Positions 1 through 9,244 are shown, counted from the first letter of the stretch. The stretch is DNA of 42,385 nt from an uncultured Fidelibacterota bacterium (GCA_913009735.1 CAJVYU010000014.1:1-42385); one strand, 5' to 3'. The notes: generated by a model not told the origin, from the sequence alone. Program-made: numbers and translations.

Positions 1-1449
1 GCGTACACTAATATGCCCCAAGATCTACTCCCGGCACCCATCGAGTGCAAGGTTCAAGTCAAGGCATCGCTTGATTCAAGGGATTATGTGAGTGTTAAAA
101 TATCAAACCTCTTCAGGCTTACAAAAGCCCAACTACCAGTATTTTTTATTTTCTTGCATTATCCCTCAGAAACTAGCCACGAACCTGACTCAATTCATCT
201 CGTTCATTTAGGGAAAAATCTAATCGCGAAAATATTAAAAAGAGTACGAGAATTAGAAATTAAGGGTAAAGGCAACAAGCTGAACAAGCATTCATTGAGA
301 ATCAAATATGATGATACTCATTTGTGCACTCCAATTTTGGGTGAAACTCTTCGCAATATGATTTCATCATATGTTTCCAAAGGAATGGAAGAATATGTTA
401 CTTGGAAAAAAGACTTGCTCAAATCTTTGGGATTTGAAGAAGGTGGAGGTACACTCACATTCTCAACATCGGGAACAAAAGATGAAATATTTGAGAATAT
501 GCTTGATTTAACGTTAGGCATTCGTGATGAACTATCTATTGATCATTTCACAGCTAAACACACTCGTTTTGGACTAATATCTGAACAACCTCTATTGGAT
601 AGTGATACCGGAATATTGAAAATTCTTGATGTTAAACCGGTATGTAAAACCTCCATTACATTCATTGAGAACAAACTTCTTAAGCAGGTAACATTTGAAA
701 CCGATTTCTACAATTCTGATATAAATTCTTTAATACCAAAGGAATATATAAAATTCCGACTTGTATGCGATTATTTTGAGTTTTTAATTCAACCATTTAA
801 GGACAAACTCCATTTCACATTAACTCTTGATGAGAACAAGGCGTATCCCATTGATGATCTTCATGATGTGTTCTGGACTCTTGATATTTTGCACTCAAAA
901 AGTAATGATGTATCGATCATCATTGCACCAGATGGGCAACCAGTGTTTTCTGGTAAGATGAACTCCGGCAATGGACCAACAAAGGATAGTATAATATATA
1001 AAACTATTTCAAAAGCTATCTCAATTTGTCATAGTCTTGAAATCAAGACTAACAAAATTAAAACCAGTATTCTTGATATCATGAATATGGAGAAACGAAT
1101 CTCGGATTTGCATGGAATATTGAATAGCGATCCAAAACAAATATTGTTAGAATTTCCATTTGACCCTGATTTTCCTATTGAGAATGAAGTTGCGTGCATC
1201 ATGATTGCCGACCTTCTAATAGGCGACATGAGAATCATTACATTTTTTGCATTGACTGGTTGCCCTGTTTTAAAAAATGAATCAACTATTAGGTTGATTT
1301 CTGATATTTTTGTTAAAGGACCGATCATAAATATCCATAAGGGCACTAAACTCTCGTATGACAAACTTTCTTCAACAAATCAATCGTTTCAGGCTTCCTT
1401 GAACAAAAATTATGATACTTTAATCCAGTTAACTGAAATTAATCGCTAA
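1..1449 (+). CDS. Unknown protein, 5' truncated by window edge (possible DUF4365-like nuclease-fold N-terminus)
   Basis: The frame is open to base 1, and the first Met (base 13) has no visible ribosome-binding site, so the gene very probably begins upstream. At least 478 residues are visible, ending in TAA. Near the visible start a beta-strand-like 'ECKVQVKAS' is followed by a stretch resembling 'xVSVKISNL...LPVFFIFLHYP'. This layout resembles the E-x-Q-x-K strand and following strands of DUF4365/PD-(D/E)XK-type proteins, but I cannot confirm it without a profile search. The remainder has alternating short strands and no membrane segment or signal peptide. It is AT-rich and shows no functional link to the metabolic genes downstream, from which 261 bp separates it. 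Function unknown; a defence or accessory role is only a guess. Confidence 0.6.
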   Translation, partial: AYTNMPQDLLPAPIECKVQVKASLDSRDYVSVKISNLFRLTKAQLPVFFIFLHYPSETSHEPDSIHLVHLGKNLIAKILKRVRELEIKGKGNKLNKHSLRIKYDDTHLCTPILGETLRNMISSYVSKGMEEYVTWKKDLLKSLGFEEGGGTLTFSTSGTKDEIFENMLDLTLGIRDELSIDHFTAKHTRFGLISEQPLLDSDTGILKILDVKPVCKTSITFIENKLLKQVTFETDFYNSDINSLIPKEYIKFRLVCDYFEFLIQPFKDKLHFTLTLDENKAYPIDDLHDVFWTLDILHSKSNDVSIIIAPDGQPVFSGKMNSGNGPTKDSIIYKTISKAISICHSLEIKTNKIKTSILDIMNMEKRISDLHGILNSDPKQILLEFPFDPDFPIENEVACIMIADLLIGDMRIITFFALTGCPVLKNESTIRLISDIFVKGPIINIHKGTKLSYDKLSSTNQSFQASLNKNYDTLIQLTEINR

Positions 1450-1710
1450 TAAGCGTTTGCAGCAGGCAAGACCAATGTTTAACAGGAAAATCGTCCGAGA
1501 AGAGTATGAGACAAATTAACAGCAGAAATTATAACAGTACAGTAAATCCCTTTACTTAAGCACAAATTTGGTAGAAAAATAAAAAATATCATCATGGGCC
1601 ATAGCACAATCAAATCCAGTTATTCCGTGGTAGCAAATAGATTGAATCGCTATCCTCAGGGCGTACGATGGGCTGGAAGAATTTTGAAAAACAAAACATA
1701 AAGGATTAAA

Positions 1711-3195
1711 ATGAGTAAAATACTTCAATTACAAAACCTCGGTGCAAAACAAAATTGGATCGGTGGCAGCTTTCACGATTCATCCTCCGGAAAATCAATT
1801 TCCGTTATTTCACCCTATTTTAACAAGGAGATTGCCACTATTCCTGATTCAAATAGTGATGACATTGATCTTGCAGTAAAAAATGCGAATACTGCATTCC
1901 CAGCATGGGCAGCAACAAATATCCGTGACCGGGCACAGGTGATGTTCAACTTGAAATCTATCATGGAAAAAGATATTGAACATTTGGCGCACTTGATTGC
2001 GTTGGATAATGGAAAAACAGTCGCAGATGCGAAGGGGAGTATTCTCCGGGGAATAGAAGTGATAGAATTCGCCATATCATTGCCCAATATGTTACAAGGT
2101 GAATCGTCCAATGTCGGCAATGGTATCAGTTGCACTATGACCCATGAACCCTTAGGTGTTGTGGCGGGGATTACGCCGTTTAATTTTCCTGTAATGGTTC
2201 CACTATGGATGATTCCAATATCCATCACCTCAGGAAATTGTTTTATTTTAAAACCCTCCGAGCAGACGCCACTTGCAGCATTGAAATTAGCTGAGTATTA
2301 TAAAGAAGCCGGATTACCCGATGGGGTGTTAAACGTCGTAAACGGATCGCAGGAAGCGGTGGAAAGCATTTGTGAACATCCCGATATTAAAGCAGTTGCA
2401 TTTGTTGGTTCATCCAAAGTGGCAAAAATTGTCTACTCCCGTTCTACAGCATCGGGGAAGCGTGCTCTCTGTTTGGGCGGAGCTAAAAATTATATGATCG
2501 TTGTGCCTGATGCGGACCAGGATTCTACTGCAAAAGGATTATTAGCCAGTTCCATGGGTAGTGCAGGGCAGAGGTGCATGGCGGCCAGTGTAACTGTGGC
2601 TGTTGCGGATGTTGATTCCATCATTAATCAACTGGTAGAAGAAGCAAAATCATTTCAATTAGGTGTGGATATGGGAACCATCGTCAGCAAGGTAGCATTG
2701 GAAAGAATCACGGGATATATTGATGAAGCGGAAGCCATGGGTGCCAAAGTGTTGGTCGATGGCCGAAATCCAAGTCCACCTGAAGGCTATCCTGACGGAT
2801 ACTGGCTGGGTCCCACAATTCTGGACGGTGTTGGTCCTGAATGGCCATGCGCGACGGAAGAGATTTTTGGTCCCGTCCTTACGATTGTACGAACCGAAAC
2901 ATTGGAAAGCGCCATGAAGATTGAGAATGAAAATCCATACGGGAACGCAGCGGCGGTATTTACTACCTCAGGACAGGTGGCCAAAACCATCTCTGAATCT
3001 GCATCTGCCGGGATGATTGGTATTAATATCGGTGTACCCGTCCCAAGAGAGCCATTCAGCTTCGGTGGCTGGAATGAATCTAAATACGGCCATGGGGATA
3101 TTACCGGTCGTAGCGGTGTGGATTTCTGGACAAACTTGAAAAAAGTGACCTCCCGTTGGCCTGAGTCAACCGAAACTTGGAAGAAATACTTTTAA
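1711..3195 (+). CDS. mmsA: CoA-acylating methylmalonate/malonate-semialdehyde dehydrogenase (MmsA/IolA type)
   Basis: NAD-dependent aldehyde dehydrogenase of the family that oxidises (methyl)malonate semialdehyde to propionyl-CoA or acetyl-CoA with CO2 release. The 494-residue length is normal for the family. The catalytic Cys is about residue 289 in 'GSAGQRCMAA', close to the Cys position in Bacillus IolA. In 'LGGAKNYMIVVPDAD' the general-base Glu of ordinary ALDHs is replaced by Asn, which is diagnostic for the CoA-dependent MmsA branch. The start is supported by AAGGA five bases upstream of ATG. Over 1.4 kb, containing an NYN gene and a small ORF, separates it from the sugar operon, so it is probably transcribed separately. 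It could serve valine, inositol or other semialdehyde catabolism. Family assignment is strong; the physiological substrate is not shown by the sequence. Confidence 0.9.
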   Translation: MSKILQLQNLGAKQNWIGGSFHDSSSGKSISVISPYFNKEIATIPDSNSDDIDLAVKNANTAFPAWAATNIRDRAQVMFNLKSIMEKDIEHLAHLIALDNGKTVADAKGSILRGIEVIEFAISLPNMLQGESSNVGNGISCTMTHEPLGVVAGITPFNFPVMVPLWMIPISITSGNCFILKPSEQTPLAALKLAEYYKEAGLPDGVLNVVNGSQEAVESICEHPDIKAVAFVGSSKVAKIVYSRSTASGKRALCLGGAKNYMIVVPDADQDSTAKGLLASSMGSAGQRCMAASVTVAVADVDSIINQLVEEAKSFQLGVDMGTIVSKVALERITGYIDEAEAMGAKVLVDGRNPSPPEGYPDGYWLGPTILDGVGPEWPCATEEIFGPVLTIVRTETLESAMKIENENPYGNAAAVFTTSGQVAKTISESASAGMIGINIGVPVPREPFSFGGWNESKYGHGDITGRSGVDFWTNLKKVTSRWPESTETWKKYF

Positions 3196-3443
3196 TTAAA
3201 TTCAATCTATTTCAGGACAAGGATTGTCTATTAAAATCAGCATTCGTTATAATTTCTGTTCAAACTAATCCTCCCGGTGTATAAATTCCATTAACCTAAT
3301 AGGAATTTCATTTGGATTGTACGTTGGAAATGAGGATTGTTGCAATGAACACATATAAATTAGAAATATTAAACTCACTTTGGCTGTTTAAATCCTGTAC
3401 CGTTGGGTTATAAAAAATACAAATAAGTAAGGTGGGCCAATTT

Positions 3444-3929
3444 ATGGAAAAAGTTACCGTTTTTGTAGACGTTCAGAACATTTACTACACTACAAAACAG
3501 TTCTACAATTGTCATTTCGACTATAACGTTTTTTGGGATAGGGCAACTTCAAATAGGGAAGTTGTGAAGGCAATTGCATACGCTATTGATAGGGGTGATG
3601 AAAAGCAGAAACAATTTCAGAACATACTTAGAGGAATTGGATTTGAAGTAAAACTAAAGCCGTATATTCAACGAAGTGACGGTTCTGCCAAGGGTGATTG
3701 GGATATTGGAATTACACTTGATATGATGGAATATGCAAAGGAATCAAATGTGGTTGTGTTAGCGTCCGGGGATGGTGATTTTGACTTATTAATAGACAAA
3801 ATAAGACATGACTTCGGTGTTTCTGTTGAAGTATATGGTGTGCCTAAACTTACAGCCGGATCTTTGATTAAATCAGCGTCAAAATTTGTACCCATCGAAG
3901 GTGATTTGCTATTACAAATTAACAGGTAA
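3444..3929 (+). CDS. NYN-domain protein (LabA/DUF88-like putative ribonuclease)
   Basis: A 161-residue single-domain protein of the NYN (PIN-like) family. The conserved acidic positions are visible: Asp in 'VFVDVQNIYY' at the N-terminus, Asp in 'KGDWDIGITLDMM', and the hallmark 'LASGDGDFDLLI' followed by 'VSVEVYGVP'. These acids usually hold a divalent metal for RNA cleavage. A GTG twelve bases upstream is in frame, but the AAGGTGG Shine-Dalgarno overlaps it and sits eight bases before the ATG used here, so the ATG start is preferred. The gene stands alone between two untranslated stretches, with no partner that would reveal a target. Domain identity is confident; the RNA target and role are unknown. 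Confidence 0.85.
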   Translation: MEKVTVFVDVQNIYYTTKQFYNCHFDYNVFWDRATSNREVVKAIAYAIDRGDEKQKQFQNILRGIGFEVKLKPYIQRSDGSAKGDWDIGITLDMMEYAKESNVVVLASGDGDFDLLIDKIRHDFGVSVEVYGVPKLTAGSLIKSASKFVPIEGDLLLQINR

Positions 3930-4197
3930 TGAAGATAAAATACCTTACTTGAAATTTAACAATATAGACCCATCTACCTTTGTTTTATCGCTTAATCTCC
4001 ACTGAAAACACTTAACACCCTTCACGCATGATGGCTATTCTGGCTTATGAATAACCAGATTAGAACCGGAGAGTCTGTACAGACCAAGAAGATGGTTGTG
4101 TTGAAGCTAAACCGTTTGGAATTGAATATTAAAACCAAAACCGGTTGAGAAAATTTGATTGATGTTAACAGTCAATTTTAATCAAGGAATACATATT

Positions 4198-4329
4198 ATG
4201 AATAACATTTTTGACAATAGAAAAAAGGGACGCAGGGGATTGGACCGAAGACAAAAACAGGATCCGGTTAATAATGAACGCAGAAAGCGACAAAATAGAC
4301 GCTTTGGAATAGATCGTAGAGAAAAATAA
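4198..4329 (+). CDS. Small Arg-rich basic peptide (43 aa), unknown
   Basis: ATG preceded by CAAGGAA with eight-base spacing, 43 codons, TAA stop. The product starts 'MNNIFDNRKKGRRGLDRRQ' and ends 'RRFGIDRREK'. The pattern 'RR-x-G-[LI]-DRR' occurs twice (residues about 13-18 and 37-41), around a central run rich in Arg, Lys, Asn and Gln. It has no hydrophobic segment and very high positive charge, suggesting nucleic-acid or acidic-surface binding. The good ribosome-binding site and the internal repeat argue for a real gene. It lies alone between the NYN gene and the operator region of the sugar operon; the 268 bp before it shows no other gene. Function unknown; short 'DRR' repeat peptides of this kind occur in many bacteria without assigned roles. 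Confidence 0.55.
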   Translation: MNNIFDNRKKGRRGLDRRQKQDPVNNERRKRQNRRFGIDRREK

Positions 4330-4491
4330 TTACTCAGGTTTATTGAATTTAAAAGGGCTAATGATCCCTGTTGTTGCACTTTTGGTATTTAGATTCCAAA
4401 TTTCAATAGATTTTAAAGCACAATATAAAATGTAAAATAATAGTTTTGTTGTAATCCACAGTGCGTAATAAATCAAGGATATAGTGTGTTA

Positions 4492-4518
4492 TGCAAACGT
4501 TACCGCAAACGTTTTCGG
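4492..4518 (+). promoter_or_regulatory. Two adjacent LacI-type operator-like sites before the sugar operon
   Basis: Two copies of GCAAACGTT lie with their CG centres 12 bp apart: GCAAACGTTACC (centre 4498-4499) and the near-palindrome CCGCAAACGTTTTCGG (4503-4518). A central CG flanked by A/T triplets is the hallmark of LacI-family operators. The sites lie about 80-100 bp upstream of the first aldolase start, where a promoter is expected. A third AAACGTT core occurs just before the GH51 gene. No LacI-family regulator is encoded in the window, so control by such a protein, presumably pentose-responsive, is inferred. The surrounding 270-bp gap (4330-4599) contains no other gene that I can see. 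Confidence 0.55.
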
Positions 4519-4599
4519 TTTTCGGTTGTATGGTATGTAAAATATCTCATAAATTTTTTAGGTTATTCAATAAAATTAATTTAGAGAGAAAGGTGCCTA

Positions 4600-5358
4600 A
4601 TGTTAAAAAATAGGACAAAAGAGAAGTTGAAAAATGGTGAAGTTGTTATCGGAAATTTTACTTCGTTTATATCACCGGAGATTGTAGAAATAATTGGTAA
4701 TGTAGGTTTTGATTTCGTTGTTTTAGATGCAGAACATGGACCGATGGGTCCAGAAAGCTGCATGAATTTGACAAGAGCCGCGGAAGTATCAGATACGACC
4801 CCGATTGTACGAGTTCCCAAAAATGATACTGAAATTATATTACGCTATATGGATACCGGCGTTCAAGGTCTCCATGTTCCACAGATAAACACAGGTCCTG
4901 ATGCCAAAGCGTGTGTTAAAGCGGTTAAATATTATCCTGAGGGCGATCGTGGTTTAAGCCGGACCCGGGCAGGAGATTTCGGTACAAAAATGTCACTTCC
5001 GGATTTTCTGAATTACTCTAATCAGGAATCACTTGTTATCGTTCATATCGAAAATATGGAAGGAGTGAATAATTTACCTGAAATTCTCGAAACAGACGGT
5101 ATCGACGTAATCTACATCGGCCCGGTGGACCTTTCCGGCTCATTGGGATGTCCATGTAAACTGGATGAACCGGCTGTTAAAGATGCTATTGATCGGATTA
5201 TTAAATTGACAGTCGCATCTGACAAATATCTTGGAATTTATGTTGGAGATGTCGATACTGCAAAAAAATACATCGACTTGGGAGCGCAATACATTGCAAC
5301 CAGTATTTATGGATTCATCATCCCACCGCTCCAAGATTTTGTGAACGGCTTGAAATAA
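4600..5358 (+). CDS. HpcH/HpaI-family 2-keto-3-deoxy-sugar-acid aldolase, copy 1
   Basis: Class II (metal-dependent) aldolase that cleaves 2-keto-3-deoxy acids to pyruvate plus an aldehyde. All catalytic residues of HpaI are present at almost the same numbering: His46 in 'DAEHGP', Arg71 in 'VRVP', Glu151 in 'HIEN' and Asp177 in 'GPVDLSGSLG'. The length of 252 is normal. The start is ATG with GAAAGGTG just upstream. It is the first gene of the long operon and lies directly upstream of an aldehyde dehydrogenase, as expected if the aldehyde product (glycolaldehyde or lactaldehyde) is oxidised next. A close paralogue lies 16 kb downstream at 20.8 kb. The chain length and stereochemistry of the natural substrate cannot be read from the sequence. 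Confidence 0.88.
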   Translation: MLKNRTKEKLKNGEVVIGNFTSFISPEIVEIIGNVGFDFVVLDAEHGPMGPESCMNLTRAAEVSDTTPIVRVPKNDTEIILRYMDTGVQGLHVPQINTGPDAKACVKAVKYYPEGDRGLSRTRAGDFGTKMSLPDFLNYSNQESLVIVHIENMEGVNNLPEILETDGIDVIYIGPVDLSGSLGCPCKLDEPAVKDAIDRIIKLTVASDKYLGIYVGDVDTAKKYIDLGAQYIATSIYGFIIPPLQDFVNGLK

Positions 5359-5410
5359 ATTTAACCGGTAGAATTAACACGCTGCGAATTAACGTAGCAG
5401 GAGAATATTT

Positions 5411-6823
5411 ATGGAATTACTCATAAATGGAGAATGGATTACGAGATCTCGTGTTCTTGAAATTAAAAATCCTTATGACGAATCATTAATTGATACTGTT
5501 CCATTAGCCAGCAAGGCTGACATTGATAAAACCCTGACCGGTCTTGAATCCGGATTTAACGAGATGAAGGAACTAACCAGTCTGGAACGATCAGCGATAC
5601 TGCATAAAACCGCTCAGTTAATAAAACAGAATGAAGAAGATTTAATTAAAACTGTTGCGGCTGAATCGGGGAAGCTTATCTCCGAAGCACGGACTGAAGT
5701 GTATCGTTCAATGACGGTAGTGGGATTGGCTGCTGAAGAAGCAAAACGTATTGGCGGTGAGGTGATTCCCATGGATTATGAACCGTGGGGTAAAAATAGA
5801 ATGGGATTTTATCGGTTAGTACCGAAAGGGATTATCTCGGCAATAGCGCCATTCAACTATCCATTACTATTGTCTCTGCATAAAATTGCACCGGCCATCG
5901 CAAGTGGAAATGCGGTTATAATTAAACCCGCATCAAAAACACCGCTTGCTACGATTAAAGTGTGCCGGTTTCTTATCGAAGCAGGACTTCCTCCAAAGGC
6001 GCTTAGTGTCGTCGTCGGTAACAGCAGTGAAATTGGTGACATTCTGGTTTCTGATGAGAGAGTGGCCATGGTTACTTTTACAGGTAGCAGAACAGTGGGA
6101 GAGTATATCCTCAGAACAGCAGGAATTAAAATGGTTACATTGGAATTAGGTTCCAATGCTGCAGTGATTATTACGGAGGGAACCGATCTGGAGAAGGCAG
6201 CCAAGGCAGTTGTCAGGGGTAGTTATGGCAATGCCGGACAGATTTGCATTTCCCTTCAAAGAGCTTTTGTAGATAAAAATATCTATAAACCTTTTCTGGA
6301 TATATTAATTCCGATGGTATCTCAATTAAAGGTTGGGGATCAATTTGCAGAGGATTCCGATTTGGGACCGATGATATCGAAAGATGAAGCGTCGCGGGTT
6401 CAAACATGGATTGAAGATGCAGCAAAAGGAGGTGCCAACTTACGTGTTGGGGGTGAAGTAAACGGAACGTTATGTAGTCCGTCAGTTCTTACGGATGTTA
6501 ATTTGGATATGCCGGTGGTTTGTGATGAAGTTTTTGGACCTTTGGTCAGTATAGTTCCCTACGATACAATAGATGATGCGTTTAAGATGGTTAACTCATC
6601 TGACTATGGACTGAATGCGGGTATTTTCACAGATAATGTGAACCTGGCTTTCAAAGCAATAAAAGAGATTGAGGTCGGTTCCTTGCTTATTAACGATATT
6701 CCGGGATTTCGTGTGGATAATATGCCGTATGGCGGAGTTAAGAAGAGCGGTCTCGGCCGGGAAGGTGTTCGTTTTGCAATTGAGGAAATGACCGAAAAAC
6801 GAATGGCCATTTTCACACTGTAA
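5411..6823 (+). CDS. NAD(P)-dependent aldehyde dehydrogenase (lactaldehyde/glycolaldehyde/semialdehyde type)
   Basis: A 470-residue ALDH-superfamily enzyme oxidising an aldehyde to its acid. The general base is Glu245 in 'VTLELGSNAA' and the nucleophile is Cys279 in 'GNAGQICISLQR'. 'PFNYPL' (active-site Asn), 'KPASKTPLA' (cofactor Lys) and 'DEVFGPLV' are in place. Unlike the MmsA gene at 1.7 kb it keeps the classical Glu, so it should be a hydrolytic, non-CoA enzyme. It follows the aldolase by 52 bp with GCAGGAG before the ATG. Position suggests it oxidises the aldehyde released by the HpcH aldolase, giving glycolate (from a pentose) or lactate (from a 6-deoxyhexose). The family also includes succinate-semialdehyde dehydrogenases, so the substrate is inferred. 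Confidence 0.88.
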   Translation: MELLINGEWITRSRVLEIKNPYDESLIDTVPLASKADIDKTLTGLESGFNEMKELTSLERSAILHKTAQLIKQNEEDLIKTVAAESGKLISEARTEVYRSMTVVGLAAEEAKRIGGEVIPMDYEPWGKNRMGFYRLVPKGIISAIAPFNYPLLLSLHKIAPAIASGNAVIIKPASKTPLATIKVCRFLIEAGLPPKALSVVVGNSSEIGDILVSDERVAMVTFTGSRTVGEYILRTAGIKMVTLELGSNAAVIITEGTDLEKAAKAVVRGSYGNAGQICISLQRAFVDKNIYKPFLDILIPMVSQLKVGDQFAEDSDLGPMISKDEASRVQTWIEDAAKGGANLRVGGEVNGTLCSPSVLTDVNLDMPVVCDEVFGPLVSIVPYDTIDDAFKMVNSSDYGLNAGIFTDNVNLAFKAIKEIEVGSLLINDIPGFRVDNMPYGGVKKSGLGREGVRFAIEEMTEKRMAIFTL

Positions 6824-6861
6824 AACTGTTAACTCATTAAAATCAGGAGAATAAATAAAAA

Positions 6862-6876
6862 CACAAACGTTTTGAG
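6862..6876 (+). promoter_or_regulatory. LacI-type operator-like site overlapping the GH51 start
   Basis: The near-palindrome CAAACGTTTTG is centred on CG at 6868-6869 and shares its AAACGTT core with the pair at 4.5 kb. It lies between the GH51 Shine-Dalgarno (AGGAGA, 6845-6850) and the putative TTG start, inside the transcript of the preceding genes. It could act as a downstream operator, a roadblock, or the operator of an internal promoter. Supported only by similarity to the other sites. Confidence 0.4.
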
Positions 6877-9211
6877 TGTTTACCCAAAATCTATCAGATT
6901 TCCATTGTGCCTCAATATTATGGTCCTCTTACTAAATATCGATATTATTAAAGGACAGGGTATCACCGTATACACAGATTCGGTAACCGGTGAGATCAGC
7001 CCTTTGCTTTATGGTACCGGATTTGAAAACTTCGGAAACGAAATAAATCTGGGTCTTTGGGCTGACATGATAGACGGTAAAAGTATGGAAGGGGATGCGA
7101 ACAATGACGGACTTGCAGATAAGTGGATACCTGTCGGAGAGGGGACAAATGTAATATCATATTATCACGATCCGGTTGATCCCCTGAATACCGATTATTC
7201 CCAAAAAATCCAGATTACTTCCTTCACAAACGGCTATGGTGGGATTGCGCAGGAAGGACTCAATATTGAAACCGGAAAGACGTATTCGCTCGGTCTTTTT
7301 CTTCGCCAAAACAATCTGGAAGGCAACGTAACAGTATCTTTGGTAGGAGAATATGGCACTTATGATCAGGTAGTATTTGATTCTATTCCTGTAAATTGGA
7401 CAAAATATTCTGCAATTTTGACGTCTTCCGCAACGGTCGCTGATGCCCAATTACAAATTACTTTTACTGAAAATGGAATATTGTGGGTTGACCAGGTTGT
7501 ACTTATGCCTGAAAATAATTACCTGGGTCATGGAACTCGTTTGGATATCATGGAAAAACTTGTTCAAACGCGTCCAACCAGTGTTAGATGGCCCGGCGGA
7601 TTAATAGCTGAGCAGTATGATTGGAGAGATGGAATAGGCGATAAGGATGACCGTCCGACAACGTTAGTATATGCCTCCGATGTAAGAAATCAATGGTATC
7701 CGGAACTGGTTCCGAATCAATTTGGGACTGATGAGTTTATGCAGTTTTTAGAGGACATTGGTGGAGCAGAACCCATCCTTTCCATTAACAGCGGTTATGC
7801 AATTAATGGTCCCTTGCCAGAGGAATATATTACTAATGCAGTAAATTGGGTGGAATATTGTAACGGTGATGTAACGACCCCATTTGGAAATTTACGCGCC
7901 GCCAACGGCCATCTTGAGCCGTACAATGTTAAATATTGGAATATTGGCAATGAACCCTGGCAAATTTCAGCATCGGATTATGCCAATAGATTTGTTCAGT
8001 TTGCAACTGCGATGAAAGAAAAGGATCCGTCGATTCTGTTAATTGCCGAAGATGGAAATCAGTCGTCACAGTGGAGAACTAACTTATTGCAAGTTGCCGG
8101 CGAGTATATGGACTTTTTAAGCATACACCGGTATTACAGAAATGGATATATAAATTCAATGTCTTATCCGAATTATGTTGAAAACAACTTCAACAATATA
8201 AAAAATATTATTGATTCTTATGTCCCCGGGAATAATATCCTCATTTCTTTCAATGAATGGAACAATAATACCAATGTAGGTGGTGGAAACGCCTTGGGGT
8301 GGACGTTAAAAGAAGGCCTTTTTGCCGCCGGTATGTTTAATTCCCTGGAACGAATATCCCATATTGTTTATCAATCCGGGGTATGGCCTTTGTTTCGCGG
8401 CGATGCGGCTTACCAATACATTCCATATCCAAGGCATAATCTTATCCATTATGACAATCAGCGGCTTTTTACTTCCCCAACCTATTTAACGCTGGATTTG
8501 TATCGCGCGAATTATGCTCCGAATAAACTGGCTGTCGATGTTGTCAGTAATAATTTTAATACTTATTTGGTTGATGATGTTCCATATCTTGATGCAGTGG
8601 CTACAAAAAATGAGGCTAACGACCGCCTCATTCTGAAAGTCGTAAACAAAAGTGGCTATAACGAAATGATAACATCGGTTACGATTTCTGGCAATCCGGA
8701 ACCGGATATTGATTCCATTGCTTCAGTTTATCTGATTAATTCGGCAAATATAACTGATATGAATACACTCACTGATCCTAATGTTATAGAAATTGATTCC
8801 TTTTCTATCTCTGGTGTATCATCAAATTTTGAGTACACATTTCCGGCCCATTCTATCACGGTAATTGTGTTAACAGGCTTTTTCCCCTCACACACTGTTT
8901 CTGTTGTTGAGAAAGACGATAATCTTACTCCGGGTCAGTTTATGATTTATCAAAATTATCCCAACCCTTTTAATACGGAAACTGTTATTCAATACGAACT
9001 GCCGTTATCAGTAAATGTTCTTTTAGAAATTTATGATATTACCGGTGGCAAAGTAAAAACACTTGTAAATGAAAAACAGTCTCGAGGATATAAAACAGTT
9101 TCGTGGAATGGGAGAGACGATAAGAGTTTATCAGTTCCAAGTGGATTATATTTTTCACTGCTGACAGGTGGAAATGCCACAGTGGTTAATAAAATGATGC
9201 TTATCAAATAG
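6872..9211 (+). CDS. Secreted GH51 alpha-L-arabinofuranosidase with CBM-like domain and C-terminal sorting domain
   Basis: Exo-enzyme removing arabinofuranosyl units from arabinan or arabinoxylan. A basic, hydrophobic N-terminus ends near 'NIDIIKGQG' and is a plausible signal peptide. Residues about 60-220 resemble a CBM4/9-type beta-sandwich. The TIM barrel begins near 'RPTSVRWPGG'; acid/base Glu361 is in 'NIGNEPW' and nucleophile Glu462 in 'SFNEWNNN'. A beta domain follows, and residues about 690-779 form a type IX-like sorting domain ('QNYPNPFN', ending 'NKMMLIK'). Hence it is exported and probably cell-surface attached. The start is odd: there is no ATG near the Shine-Dalgarno, TTG at 6872 lies 21 bases after AGGAGA, and an in-frame ATA abuts it directly. 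The first in-frame ATG (6920) would cut into the signal peptide. The family call is strong; the exact start is uncertain. Confidence 0.88.
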   Translation: MSVYPKSIRFPLCLNIMVLLLNIDIIKGQGITVYTDSVTGEISPLLYGTGFENFGNEINLGLWADMIDGKSMEGDANNDGLADKWIPVGEGTNVISYYHDPVDPLNTDYSQKIQITSFTNGYGGIAQEGLNIETGKTYSLGLFLRQNNLEGNVTVSLVGEYGTYDQVVFDSIPVNWTKYSAILTSSATVADAQLQITFTENGILWVDQVVLMPENNYLGHGTRLDIMEKLVQTRPTSVRWPGGLIAEQYDWRDGIGDKDDRPTTLVYASDVRNQWYPELVPNQFGTDEFMQFLEDIGGAEPILSINSGYAINGPLPEEYITNAVNWVEYCNGDVTTPFGNLRAANGHLEPYNVKYWNIGNEPWQISASDYANRFVQFATAMKEKDPSILLIAEDGNQSSQWRTNLLQVAGEYMDFLSIHRYYRNGYINSMSYPNYVENNFNNIKNIIDSYVPGNNILISFNEWNNNTNVGGGNALGWTLKEGLFAAGMFNSLERISHIVYQSGVWPLFRGDAAYQYIPYPRHNLIHYDNQRLFTSPTYLTLDLYRANYAPNKLAVDVVSNNFNTYLVDDVPYLDAVATKNEANDRLILKVVNKSGYNEMITSVTISGNPEPDIDSIASVYLINSANITDMNTLTDPNVIEIDSFSISGVSSNFEYTFPAHSITVIVLTGFFPSHTVSVVEKDDNLTPGQFMIYQNYPNPFNTETVIQYELPLSVNVLLEIYDITGGKVKTLVNEKQSRGYKTVSWNGRDDKSLSVPSGLYFSLLTGGNATVVNKMMLIK

Positions 9212-9244
9212 AAATGAATATTACACTACTTATGAAAGGTATAT

